A stretch of DNA of 22,867 nucleotides, from positions 1-22,867 of the IMG/VR virus record IMGVR_UViG_3300035698_000958; one strand, given 5' to 3'. The stretch is from a virus. This document shows positions 8,501 through 15,378 of this stretch, piece by piece. The translations under genes were made by a program, and so were the position numbers. Under the pieces are notes generated by a model that did no database searches, was not told the DNA's origin, and saw only the letters and a program-made list of their open reading frames with translations. Each line of letters starts with the position of its first letter. The stretch's first letter is position 1.

Positions 8501-10359
8501 TTGTCAGATATTTCAAATTAGCAGGAGATTTTAGCACACTTGGTATTCAGTTAATATTTCTGGCAGGGCAAAACCCAAGGATATATGGTGGTGCCGCTGC
8601 TTCTATACCCAAGATATTATTGGATAAAGAGTGGAGCGCGAAGTTCTTATCCAAACAAAAAGCTACTATTGATAGACACCCTGGATTGTTATTGTCATCT
8701 TTAGGTACTGAGTTTACAGAGGCTATGGCAAAGGGTGGGTTGTTATCGAGCAAAGTAAATGTATTTCCTAAACAGGAAGCATTGGCAAAAAAACTTGCCT
8801 TAGTGACTCCAAGAGCTATAGGTAAGTCTGCGGCTACCGTACTTGAGCCATTCCAGAGAGTATTTGAAGGTACAGTTGATTATGCCGGTATAAAAATGGC
8901 CGAAGCATTGGAACACTTAGCCAAAACTCCGGCAGAGATGGCGGAGGTAGACCAGTTTATTAACGAGTTTAGAGGACTAACATCAAGTGCAAAACTTGGG
9001 GTAGGTCCCAACTGGAGGGCGGGAGAAACCGCTACTATTCTGGCACCAAGATACAATAGAGCTATTGCGGCGCTGTTATACGATGCGTCAAAGGGAGCGG
9101 CTACCTTCGGTCAGTCTGGGTTGCGAAACAGGTTAGCGATACAAGGATTGACTAAGGGTATTGCCGCTATAGCAGCTATGACTGTTGCTATATCATTGGC
9201 ACTAGGAGAGGATGAGGATGATATCAAGAAACATTTTGACCCACTTTCCCCTAAGTTTTTTACATGGAATGTGGCAGGCCAGAATATCGGGCCAGGTTCA
9301 AAGGTTAGGAGTGTTGTCAAACTAATTGCTCAGGCAACTGATAATCCGGAAGCATTGTTACAACTAAGTATGGACAATCCTGCGTTGCGTTTCATCAGGG
9401 GAAATCTAGCCCCCGTTCCTGGCGGTGCGCTGAGTATCTTAACGGGTAAGAATTATATCGGTGATCCTGTGAGAAGTGATGTAGCCACTTTTACGAGGGA
9501 GATGATAGTCAAGAACTTCATGATGATATGGGCAGAGAATGTGATTTATGAAGGTGGTTCTATAAGCCAACGATTGATACGAGGGGCAGGTGAGTTCTTT
9601 GGTGGCAGGGCATATCCAGAGACAGAAAGCGATGAGGTTAGCAGATTAAGAGACAGGTATTCCGCACAGGAATACGGCAAAGAATGGGAAGACTTAAATA
9701 ATGAGGGTAGAGATGCTGTGCGTGATAAATACCCAAACCTTGTAGAATTGGAAAAATCAGCGAAAGAATCCTACTCCGAAAAGGGTAATGATATTGAGCG
9801 ATTCTATTTCAACGAGAAACAGAGAATAACAGACGATAGGAATAACAGTCTTGAAAAGGCAGCACAATCTTACCTTGATGGCAATATTTCTAAGTATGAT
9901 TATGATAATCAGAGGGGTTATATCAGACCATACTATTCGGGTGGGAGTGAGGTTCTTTGGTCGGTAAAGGAAAGTCTGGATGCCTACTCTGTCAAACAGA
10001 TGGAGAAATGGCTGGATGAGAATATAAAACCAGAGGATAAAGCTCTTGGTGAATACCAGCAATACAGGGGTGAGTTAATAGAAGGTGCTGACCTCCCGGT
10101 TGATTGGGATAGCATTGATAGGGAACTTGAGGATTATCTCACCAAGTATAGCACTGAAACCAAGAATTATATTTTGACGAACATGAACTCATGGGTAAAC
10201 GACTTGCCACCAGCAGCAAAACAGGTGGAATTAGATAGAACAAAAGGTATTGTAACCGGAAGTTGGTGGTGGAAATACAGGGAAAAAATGAGACCTTTAA
10301 GAACCACCACACCAAGTACGCAATCAAGTAAACGTATCGCGCCATGGAAGAAACAATAA
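5533..10359 (+). CDS. Very large multidomain virion protein (1608 aa), putative internal/ejection protein
   Basis: The largest gene in the window, starting 9 bases after the previous stop with AAGGAA just before the ATG. N-terminal part (1-525): mixed alpha/beta with helical stretches. Residues about 530-582 form a Pro/Val/Thr-rich linker including a KPPPPP run, separating the N-terminal part from a long mainly helical part (590-1500). A hydrophobic segment, IAAIAAMTVAISLAL (1210-1224), lies next to an acidic turn and could insert into a membrane. The last 250 residues are charged and aromatic. The pentapeptide IAPWK occurs near both ends (7-11 and 1602-1606). The general build resembles phage large polyvalent or ejection proteins; I see no nuclease, peptidase or lytic transglycosylase active-site motif that I would trust. 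Location between portal and scaffold fits an internal head protein. Confidence 0.6.
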   Translation: MPVGQYIAPWKRIKQAPPEGQTGRPLALDKLLEMAGATPTAATGSVTEERPLGGTGVLAEFPGIKGEVGIEALPEGFKYDEKAEEKASLDLLQSQFGLSDKEISTMRSERTGKEIVRLVGEVLVLKGLPTATAGFKALETAPPVAKYIGRTALAPIVGAEKVISAPFKLARAEFDVLLDAGLDKWIATQGRNPDFQSALGKFLVGKRTRMIEYATNNLKRRMSEKTATPQAVKTAVDDTIKQVEKELLPEFTKTRTDLTIKGIKEGAYEPAPSIQAVKGVEMRLGKPAEIRKTLPTRTDTDTLNIVQQQAKKKGMDVEAVQGISDDEYWVGISLPSLTSNPAFSDWLVTLRNKDPEIANRVERLLVGKFEFTGETSVEPFGRKRFIPFKNIEDAQDFINGDISKIATELRLKGPSRGVEPVPKAVKGVTAELKPTPDAEKLWGKRQPLARKLESEPDNPSLLSDLGVVEIELAKLGKIPIGQAKESIKAARLFWEERYKPPEGKGDYWSEDMERRIIASEKALSEYTKLTPEVVPTPPVAGVTPVKPVGEVVTPTAPIISPVESVAKPPPPPTAPPPETGIITEVPISDKASFANLQDIQTVINYSNKPDVSRWIANLPLVKQVMSRLNPSAIANTPGEKAIVARAVLREEGTQKAQGVMAYLHELGSQEKVFGKLDDNGFLTSGELKGKSLNDVRTYPKRYKLTTEQKAWIDRAHEIEAAKLKFMRDNDININELSFEEGGEYAGRRVYAKMSSDGELLDSGYVGAGPARIGKKTAFEKGRTFKTVQEALEAGYKYLPEDEALSLNTRAAYNRVADKKMSEWLLTQVPWRTSGASEELVLAAESAKTRVNSSKQLLAALNRVVRGERIPDATITSIARTYPQEAAELKSLIPEIQANKPTASRVQALTKKAKALVKSDKADSNAAINARARARERAMTPKFGEASLQHPAFSGKIFTGPEAKQLAETMRNALEPNVTKALTDVNKVNALVRYFKLAGDFSTLGIQLIFLAGQNPRIYGGAAASIPKILLDKEWSAKFLSKQKATIDRHPGLLLSSLGTEFTEAMAKGGLLSSKVNVFPKQEALAKKLALVTPRAIGKSAATVLEPFQRVFEGTVDYAGIKMAEALEHLAKTPAEMAEVDQFINEFRGLTSSAKLGVGPNWRAGETATILAPRYNRAIAALLYDASKGAATFGQSGLRNRLAIQGLTKGIAAIAAMTVAISLALGEDEDDIKKHFDPLSPKFFTWNVAGQNIGPGSKVRSVVKLIAQATDNPEALLQLSMDNPALRFIRGNLAPVPGGALSILTGKNYIGDPVRSDVATFTREMIVKNFMMIWAENVIYEGGSISQRLIRGAGEFFGGRAYPETESDEVSRLRDRYSAQEYGKEWEDLNNEGRDAVRDKYPNLVELEKSAKESYSEKGNDIERFYFNEKQRITDDRNNSLEKAAQSYLDGNISKYDYDNQRGYIRPYYSGGSEVLWSVKESLDAYSVKQMEKWLDENIKPEDKALGEYQQYRGELIEGADLPVDWDSIDRELEDYLTKYSTETKNYILTNMNSWVNDLPPAAKQVELDRTKGIVTGSWWWKYREKMRPLRTTTPSTQSSKRIAPWKKQ

Positions 10360-10365
10360 ATTTAT

Positions 10366-10372
10366 AGGAGGT
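10366..10372 (+). promoter_or_regulatory. Ribosome-binding site of scaffold gene, long spacing
   Basis: AGGAGGT is a perfect Shine-Dalgarno, but it sits 11 bases before the ATG at 10384, longer than the usual 5-9. No nearer ATG, GTG or TTG in this frame lies between them, so 10384 remains the best start. Confidence 0.6.
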
Positions 10373-10383
10373 AAGACAACATC

Positions 10384-11094
10384 ATGGGTGACAAACTAGA
10401 GGGGGCAACTGCACCCGAGGCTGAGGTTGTTGAGGCAACTCAGGGAACTGAGGAAGAAAAGCAAACTAAGCCGGAGGGAGAGTCAACTGTAGAGAAAACC
10501 TACACACAGAAGGATTATGACAAGGCTCTGGGAAAGGGGATGGATTCAATCAACCGGATACTTTCCGAACGGGATAAGACCATCTCTGCAAAAACTGCGG
10601 AACTGGAAGATCTCAAGAAATCCTCAAGCCGGAAACTAGAGGACTTACAGGATAGTCTTGAGGACATGAAGAGCGAACACCAGGATGCCATCAAAGCACT
10701 TGACGACCCTGACATCAAGCAGACATATACCGACAGGGTTACCCTGAGAAAAAGGGAGCGTGATGCAGACAGGCGGGAGAAAGACGCTGAGGACAAGCTC
10801 ACTAAAGCCGAGACACTGGTTTACAAACAGGGGTTAGAGGCGAAAGCTAAACTACTCCATGAGGAAACCGGCATACCCGTGAAGGAGATTGGGGAATGCG
10901 AGACTGAAGATGAGATGGAGGTTAAAGCACTTCGCTATCAAATGACTCACCCGTCTGAAGAAAAGGCTAAAACGCAGGAAGAGGAAGAGAATAAGTTTGA
11001 CTCTGGTTTATCTTCGGGCAAAGCATACCTTTCCGGACTATCATCTGAAGATAGATTGAAGAGAGCTTTGGCAAAAATGGACAAAGGAAAGTAA
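10384..11094 (+). CDS. Capsid scaffolding protein (putative)
   Basis: A 236-residue, strongly charged protein lacking hydrophobic core: an acidic, disordered N-terminus (EGATAPEAEVVEATQGTEEE), a long predicted coiled coil (about residues 55-150, with heptad-like SERDKTISAKTAELEDLKK and DADRREKDAEDKL), and a Lys/Glu-rich tail ending KRALAKMDKGK. This composition, length and its place directly before the major capsid gene match phage scaffold proteins, which template procapsid assembly and then leave or are degraded; the basic C-terminal end would contact the coat protein. No protease active site is seen, so it is not a fused protease-scaffold. The capsid gene follows after 21 bases. Confidence 0.78.
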   Translation: MGDKLEGATAPEAEVVEATQGTEEEKQTKPEGESTVEKTYTQKDYDKALGKGMDSINRILSERDKTISAKTAELEDLKKSSSRKLEDLQDSLEDMKSEHQDAIKALDDPDIKQTYTDRVTLRKRERDADRREKDAEDKLTKAETLVYKQGLEAKAKLLHEETGIPVKEIGECETEDEMEVKALRYQMTHPSEEKAKTQEEEENKFDSGLSSGKAYLSGLSSEDRLKRALAKMDKGK

Positions 11095-11115
11095 ATAACA
11101 GGAGGACTAAATAAA

Positions 11116-12147
11116 ATGGCTACTATACTTACTGAATACCAATTTGGTGGACTTGGGGCAGAACTGAAAAAGGAAATCGCCTTGGTTGCCGCTAATGTCT
11201 CCCCGCTACTGGGGGTTCTGCCGTTTGATGAACTGGATAACAACAATGTCTCACGGCAGAGAATGTATCTGGATGACGGGCAAATCACGGAACATGCCGT
11301 CAACTCTACCTGGGTTAAGAACAACCCGCACTGGGAGTTCAGGAACTCTCCGCTGGCGAATCTTGGGGACGATGTAACCGTTGATATGTTCGGCGCACAG
11401 GCCAGCGATACCACTTTCAACGCGCTTATGGCGGGCAACGTGGCACAGAAAACGCGCCAGATAAGCCAATCATTCGACCGTCTGGCGATTTATGCCGGTA
11501 CTACCGCCAACGCCAAGTTTTCCGCTTCCGCGATGGTAGGGTTGATGGCCCACATCGCTCGGGTGGAATCATCTACCACTGTTGACCTTGACGGCTGGCT
11601 ATACACCGGAACGGATGCCAGTGCCAACAACACTCAGGTCTTGGTTGCAGCTGCATCGGCATCAGCAACTTTGTCCCTCGGCATGATTCAGAGGCTTGTC
11701 AGTGCCGTCAAGCCTAGAGCAACTCACCTGATAATGAGCCAACTGGCGCACGATAAACTTCAGGCCTTGGCTCAGGCTGCGGGGACAAATCTGGTTGTTA
11801 CCGGAGAAAAGCTGGGTATGCCGGTGGAGATGTACGGAAGGACGCAGGTTCTCGTGAACGATGGTATCAAAGACAACTTCGTTGACCCGAGTTCCAGCGT
11901 GGCAACTATTTCTACCTACAACTACGATACCGGTACTGGCGACACCTCACCCATCTTCGCCGTTTACGTGGGAACGGATGGTTTCTGCGGTATCAACGGG
12001 CAGGGTATGATTCAGGTCGAGAACCTTGCCGGTGGTGGTGCGATGGAGAGCCTGGATGCCAGAGGAAAGCGCATCAAGTTCTACACCGGTACTGCCCTCA
12101 GGCACCGCAAAGCCGCCGCAGTTCTGGTCGGCGCAACCTATTCCTAA
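11116..12147 (+). CDS. Major capsid protein (HK97-fold type)
   Basis: Shell-forming coat protein, 343 residues. It has a GGAGG ribosome-binding site, follows the scaffold, and is the most G+C-rich and codon-tuned gene in the neighbourhood, as expected for the most expressed virion protein. The N-terminal helix with hydrophobic turns (ALVAANVSPLLGVLPF) resembles an N-arm; a long mid region contains the spine-helix-like segment LSLGMIQRLVSAVKPRATHLIMSQLAHDKL (about 190-220), commonly seen in coat proteins (beta strand ILMS-type following the helix), and the C-terminus forms beta strands ending RHRKAAAVLVGATYS. No cleavage-site evidence or N-terminal protease domain. The family assignment is from pattern memory; the role as coat is well supported by context. 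Confidence 0.85.
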   Translation: MATILTEYQFGGLGAELKKEIALVAANVSPLLGVLPFDELDNNNVSRQRMYLDDGQITEHAVNSTWVKNNPHWEFRNSPLANLGDDVTVDMFGAQASDTTFNALMAGNVAQKTRQISQSFDRLAIYAGTTANAKFSASAMVGLMAHIARVESSTTVDLDGWLYTGTDASANNTQVLVAAASASATLSLGMIQRLVSAVKPRATHLIMSQLAHDKLQALAQAAGTNLVVTGEKLGMPVEMYGRTQVLVNDGIKDNFVDPSSSVATISTYNYDTGTGDTSPIFAVYVGTDGFCGINGQGMIQVENLAGGGAMESLDARGKRIKFYTGTALRHRKAAAVLVGATYS

Positions 12148-12183
12148 CTCCAGATAACTAATAAACAAAAGGAGGAAAATAAA

Positions 12184-13002
12184 ATGGCTACTAATTCTGT
12201 TCCATATACACAAGCGGTTTACAATAAAGGTGGCTATGTGCTACTTTTCCCCAATGTTGAGGCTCAGTCCGATTTGATGGAAGGTGTACCACCGGACCCC
12301 TTCGTGTCAACTGCTGCGCAACAATTTCCTCTAGGCACACTAGCAATACGGGGGGAAGAGAAATGGCGTTATTGTTACGCAGGTGCTTCTCAACTTGAAC
12401 TTGGTGTGCCAACGCAGATGATGGACCCGGCCAATGCAGCGTCAGAGGATAATCTTGCCGTGGGGACTGGTTCATCTATTGGTGACACTACGGTTTATGT
12501 CACCAGCACGTCTGACATCGATGAGGCACCATATTCTACGAAGAATGGGTTGAGGGGAGGTTACATTTTTTGGAATACGGGGGTAGGACAGGGGCAGTGC
12601 CGCAAGATAAAGGACAATACTGCCTTTTCTAGTACTGAAAGCGCCACCATAGAGTTATACGACCCGATTACCATTGCCCTGACCACCGCTTCAAAGTGCG
12701 GCATCATCCCCAGTATTTGGTGGGGAACTATTGCCGTAACAACGACATCTGCTTTCTGTAATGGCGTTCCGGAGATTGTCGTACCGACCACAGCCCGTTA
12801 CTACTGGTCAAAGACTCGCGGCCCTATTGCGTTAATACAAGCCTCGACCATAGCCGTGGGGACTGAGGTTGTGATCGGCACTACAGCAGCCAAGGTTGAC
12901 CCTAGGTCTGCTTATACTACTGAAATTGTCATAGGCTTCCCGCTTACCCCTGCCGTGACAACCGATGCACAGCACTTCATGTGCTTCCTGACATTAGAAT
13001 AG
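12184..13002 (+). CDS. Beta-rich capsid-associated protein (possible decoration protein)
   Basis: A 272-residue protein with AAGGAGG ahead of the ATG, directly following the capsid gene by 36 bases. It is rich in Thr, Ser, Val and Gly, with many alternating beta strands (TTVYVTSTSDIDEAP, GGYIFWNTG, then TIELYDPITIALTTAS), typical of virion beta-sandwich proteins, and has no signal peptide or membrane segment. The N-terminal third carries an aromatic Cys-containing turn (WRYCYAG). Its position immediately behind the coat gene suggests a decoration or head-stabilising protein, but a short fibre cannot be excluded. A GC-rich hairpin follows its stop. Confidence 0.6.
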   Translation: MATNSVPYTQAVYNKGGYVLLFPNVEAQSDLMEGVPPDPFVSTAAQQFPLGTLAIRGEEKWRYCYAGASQLELGVPTQMMDPANAASEDNLAVGTGSSIGDTTVYVTSTSDIDEAPYSTKNGLRGGYIFWNTGVGQGQCRKIKDNTAFSSTESATIELYDPITIALTTASKCGIIPSIWWGTIAVTTTSAFCNGVPEIVVPTTARYYWSKTRGPIALIQASTIAVGTEVVIGTTAAKVDPRSAYTTEIVIGFPLTPAVTTDAQHFMCFLTLE

Positions 13003-13011
13003 GGGTTTCAA

Positions 13012-13036
13012 AAGGGGGGGGACTACCCCCCCCCTT
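13012..13036 (+). terminator. G8/C8 hairpin after capsid module (terminator-like, no clean U-tract)
   Basis: A perfect 10-bp inverted repeat: AA plus eight G (13014-13021), loop ACTAC, then eight C plus TT (13027-13036). Right after it the sequence is CCTTAAAGGAGG rather than a run of T, so termination would be partial. It lies between the stop at 13002 and the TTG start at 13054 and could lower expression of the downstream genes relative to coat protein, or stabilise the coat mRNA 3' end. Confidence 0.6.
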
Positions 13037-13042
13037 CCTTAA

Positions 13043-13048
13043 AGGAGG
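13043..13048 (+). promoter_or_regulatory. Ribosome-binding site deciding a TTG start
   Basis: AGGAGG lies five bases before TTG at 13054. No ATG or GTG in the frame is placed as well, so TTG is the likely initiation codon of the next gene. Confidence 0.75.
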
Positions 13049-13053
13049 TTTGT

Positions 13054-13746
13054 TTGGAAATACCTAAAGGATACGTAGTACTCAAGTCACGCTTCCCCCT
13101 AAACCCATTATTTCAGGCAATGAAGGATGGGACAAATAGTATTGACATGGATAATTCTGAATTATTTAAGCCAAAGATGTCAGACGCAAAAGCGATATAC
13201 TACACAGACTTGGAGAAATACAATCAAAATAAAAGCCAAGTTGACCTGGCAAGAGACCCCAATCTCTTATTGTCTTATTGGGCTTTGTTTGCTCCAATGA
13301 GGGGTTATGTCATAGAAAAAATCAAGGCACCTCTACAGAAGGCTATTGAAAGTGCCAAGACACTAGCGAGTGCATCCAAAGAGATAATATCGGCTACAAA
13401 GAAGATGCCGTTGATAACCAAGAAAAACACTTGCTTTCGCAACACTCATATCCTGATAGATAAAGAGGATTTGTTTTTGAAATACCACAACAACAAGGGA
13501 AGACAGAAACTAATGGAGGCTGCCTTCCATTTGGATATTTTTGAATATGAACACGATGGCTATTATGCCTTTATTCAGGACTGGCTATTAATAGAGTTGG
13601 CGATGGAATTAGCAAAGGGTAACTGGATCCCACGTTTTAGCCAATTCCCTATTAAGAAATGCTGGAAGGGGCCTGATTTACCTGATATTGAGACAATAAG
13701 ACAAAGATTAAGAGAGGCGTTAAATGAAAACAAGGAGGGAACATAG
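13054..13746 (+). CDS. Unknown protein, paralogue of the 15379-15942 product (KYH/FHL/HDxYY family)
   Basis: A 230-residue protein starting at TTG. The N-terminal 120 residues are polar and helical. Residues 141-194 match residues 91-144 of the protein at 15379 without gaps, with 21 of 54 positions identical. Invariant positions include KYH (143-145), RQ, FHL (158-160), HD-x-YY (167-171), DW (176-177), a Glu (181), a Gly (189) and PR (193-194). The repeated conservation of His, Asp, Tyr and Trp argues for a folded, perhaps metal-binding or interaction domain rather than chance. After this, a Trp-containing tail ends in a charged helix. Lower G+C than the coat gene. I do not recognise the family; tail-fibre assembly, lysis timing or accessory virion roles are all possible. 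Confidence 0.6.
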   Translation: MEIPKGYVVLKSRFPLNPLFQAMKDGTNSIDMDNSELFKPKMSDAKAIYYTDLEKYNQNKSQVDLARDPNLLLSYWALFAPMRGYVIEKIKAPLQKAIESAKTLASASKEIISATKKMPLITKKNTCFRNTHILIDKEDLFLKYHNNKGRQKLMEAAFHLDIFEYEHDGYYAFIQDWLLIELAMELAKGNWIPRFSQFPIKKCWKGPDLPDIETIRQRLREALNENKEGT

Positions 13747-13748
13747 AT

Positions 13749-14102
13749 ATGTCGGATTTAATATCTAGTTGTTCTTGGGAAGATTTCAAAAAGGTTGTGG
13801 AGGCGGGCAAAGTCGGAGAACTCCAATCGTGTGAAATCCTACTTCCGGATCATGACTTCACGGTGATAATCTTTCACGGTGATGCGTTTGCCAGGGACTA
13901 TGCCAGAACTCAGGCGGAATACTTAGCACAGAGGACTAACTCTGTTGCAGGAAAAACACCCGCCGAATTGATGGGCGAGATAGATGGAAAACCGAAAACC
14001 GATTTACACGAGTGTCCTACCTGCGGCTTTTCTGCCAAATCAAAGTTCGGGTTGCGGTCACACATGAGGAAGCATGCAAAAGAACTAGCAGGGGTAGCTT
14101 GA
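13749..14102 (+). CDS. Small protein with C-terminal C2H2 zinc finger
   Basis: A 117-residue protein with an AAGGAGGG ribosome-binding site about 9 bases upstream. Residues 1-80 form an alpha/beta region (CSWEDFKKVVEAGKVG, then EILLPDHDFTVIIFHGDAF) with no recognised family. The C-terminus carries a textbook C2H2 finger: C89-x2-C92-x12-H105-x3-H109, with an aromatic at 94 and a Leu at 102 in the usual hydrophobic places, followed by Lys. Such fingers are rare in bacteria but known in prokaryotic proteins of the Ros/MucR type and in phage proteins. It may bind DNA or a protein partner. The stop overlaps the next ATG (TGATG). Confidence 0.72.
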   Translation: MSDLISSCSWEDFKKVVEAGKVGELQSCEILLPDHDFTVIIFHGDAFARDYARTQAEYLAQRTNSVAGKTPAELMGEIDGKPKTDLHECPTCGFSAKSKFGLRSHMRKHAKELAGVA

Positions 14103-14308
14103 TGCCACTTTACGAGCTCAGATGTAAAAACGGATGCGGGAACTTTGAAGTCAGTAGGAAATACAACGAAACCTCGGAAATCAGGTGTCCTGCGTGCAAA
14201 GGCGAAGCGGAAAGGGTCTGGTCGCCGGTCAGTTGGAGCTTCGGCTGGAAGTATGACCCCCACGCTGACATAAGCAAGAACCCTGATATGATAGTAAAGA
14301 ATATCTAA
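14102..14308 (+). CDS. FmdB-like zinc-ribbon protein (68 aa)
   Basis: The start MPLYELRC is the hallmark of the FmdB/CxxC_CxxC_SSSS regulatory zinc-ribbon family, usually MPxYEYRC. Cysteines are at 8, 12, 29 and 32 (C-x3-C and C-x2-C). The tail after residue 38 is Trp/Ser-rich (VWSPVSWSFGWKYDPHAD). I place the start at 14102, where ATG overlaps the previous stop (TGATG); a longer frame from 14012 would cover the zinc-finger gene in another frame and lose the family N-terminus. Homologues occur in many phages and bacteria, with unclear function. A good SD for the following gene lies just after its stop. Confidence 0.75.
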   Translation: MPLYELRCKNGCGNFEVSRKYNETSEIRCPACKGEAERVWSPVSWSFGWKYDPHADISKNPDMIVKNI

Positions 14309-14328
14309 TACGATTAGGAGGTAAGAAC

Positions 14329-14646
14329 ATGGCACAAACCAGAAGAGGCACACAGGTGCAGGTGCATGAAATCACAGACGGCAGAAAGGTAGTTGCCGCT
14401 GCCGCTACCGCCGAAGCATTAGCTTCGTCAAGCATCTCCATTGATTATGTAATCATAACGGCTGAAACCAACAATACTGGCGTTATCGCCGTTGGGGCTT
14501 CAACCGTAGTAGCCACAGTCTTAACCCGCAGGGGAACGCCGCTGCTGGCAGGAGAGTCAGTCGTGCTTGAAGCCGTTGACTTGGCTGACGTTTATCTGGA
14601 TGCCACAGTGAGCGGTGACGGTGCTACCTATACATATCTGTCATAG
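14329..14646 (+). CDS. Small beta-structured virion protein (105 aa)
   Basis: A 105-residue protein with a strong AGGAGGT ribosome-binding site. It has alternating strands (VIITAETNNTGVIAVGASTVVATVL, PLLAGESVVLEAVDLADVYLDA) and ends in TYTYLS, matching the build of small phage structural proteins that cap or decorate head or fibre (a GESVVLE-type strand, then a DL-x-DVYLDA strand and YxYL end). No transmembrane or signal sequence. Placed before the LamG gene, it could be a head-fibre base, decoration protein or small tail protein; the specific role is not determined by sequence. Confidence 0.6.
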   Translation: MAQTRRGTQVQVHEITDGRKVVAAAATAEALASSSISIDYVIITAETNNTGVIAVGASTVVATVLTRRGTPLLAGESVVLEAVDLADVYLDATVSGDGATYTYLS

Positions 14647-14655
14647 GAGTAATTT

Positions 14656-15378
14656 ATGCAGAAAACAATCGGCGTGACTAAGAATATGTGGAGCCGCCAA
14701 GGTAATGGCATTTACGCTCCCAATACAAGAAATTTTCCTATTAACGGGCTGGTGTTCTATGCACCTTTATGGCATCCCGAATTGAGTGGTAGTCCATTCA
14801 TATCCAAAGACCTTAATGCTCATTCTTGTACTGTTACTGGTGCTCTCTGGACTCCACAGGGCAGGACTTTTGATGGTATTGATGACGTAATTAACTGTGG
14901 AAAGGCCGATTCTCTTAATGCCCTTACTGGCAATATGACGATTGAAGCATGGATAAATCCTACCAGCCTTGGGGAGAACAATGCAGGGAGAATCCTTGAT
15001 AAAACGGGTGGAGGAACTAGGGGTTTCACGATGACCGTTACTGCTACCCAAGCAACCAGGTTTATTTTTTATGTTGGTACTGTGACAAAGATAGCAATAA
15101 GCCCAAACAATTCTGCACCTTTCGGTAGTTGGGCTCATGTTGTCGGAATCTTTAATGGCGTTAATGCTCTGATTTATGTCAATAAGGTACTAACGACTGG
15201 AACTGCAACCGCTGGGCCGATTGATGCTCATTCCGCTGATGACCTTTTAATTGGGGACAGGGCTGATTCTTCCTATTGTTTTAATGGTCTCACCGGAGAA
15301 GCTAGAATATACAATCGTGCACTGAGTGCTGTGGAAATCCTGCATAGCTATCAAGCAACCAAGTGGAGATATATATAG
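14656..15378 (+). CDS. LamG/concanavalin A-like domain virion protein
   Basis: A 240-residue protein with GGAGT upstream. Residues about 70-233 show the LamG (Laminin G/concanavalin A-like jelly-roll) pattern: RTFDGIDDVINCG (72-82), the strand TGNMTIEAWINPTSLG (about 95-110), the central ILDKTGG turn, WAHVVGIFNG followed by IYVNKVL, then DDLLIGDRADSSYCFNGLTGEARIYNRALSAVEI near the end. The FDGxDD and RIYNRALS-like motifs are characteristic of the LamG_3-type family, which binds sugars or other ligands. No signal peptide, so it reaches the surface as part of the virion; a receptor-binding or adhesion role is inferred. Confidence 0.82.
   Translation: MQKTIGVTKNMWSRQGNGIYAPNTRNFPINGLVFYAPLWHPELSGSPFISKDLNAHSCTVTGALWTPQGRTFDGIDDVINCGKADSLNALTGNMTIEAWINPTSLGENNAGRILDKTGGGTRGFTMTVTATQATRFIFYVGTVTKIAISPNNSAPFGSWAHVVGIFNGVNALIYVNKVLTTGTATAGPIDAHSADDLLIGDRADSSYCFNGLTGEARIYNRALSAVEILHSYQATKWRYI

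Noticed and set aside
10947-11438. 163-residue minus-strand frame over scaffold end and capsid start
   Set aside because: It spans the best-supported pair of structural genes in antisense and their intergenic ribosome-binding site.
14012-14308. Longer version of the FmdB-like protein starting at 14012
   Set aside because: The family N-terminus MPLYE begins at 14102 with a TGATG overlap; the extension would overlay the zinc-finger coding sequence of another frame.
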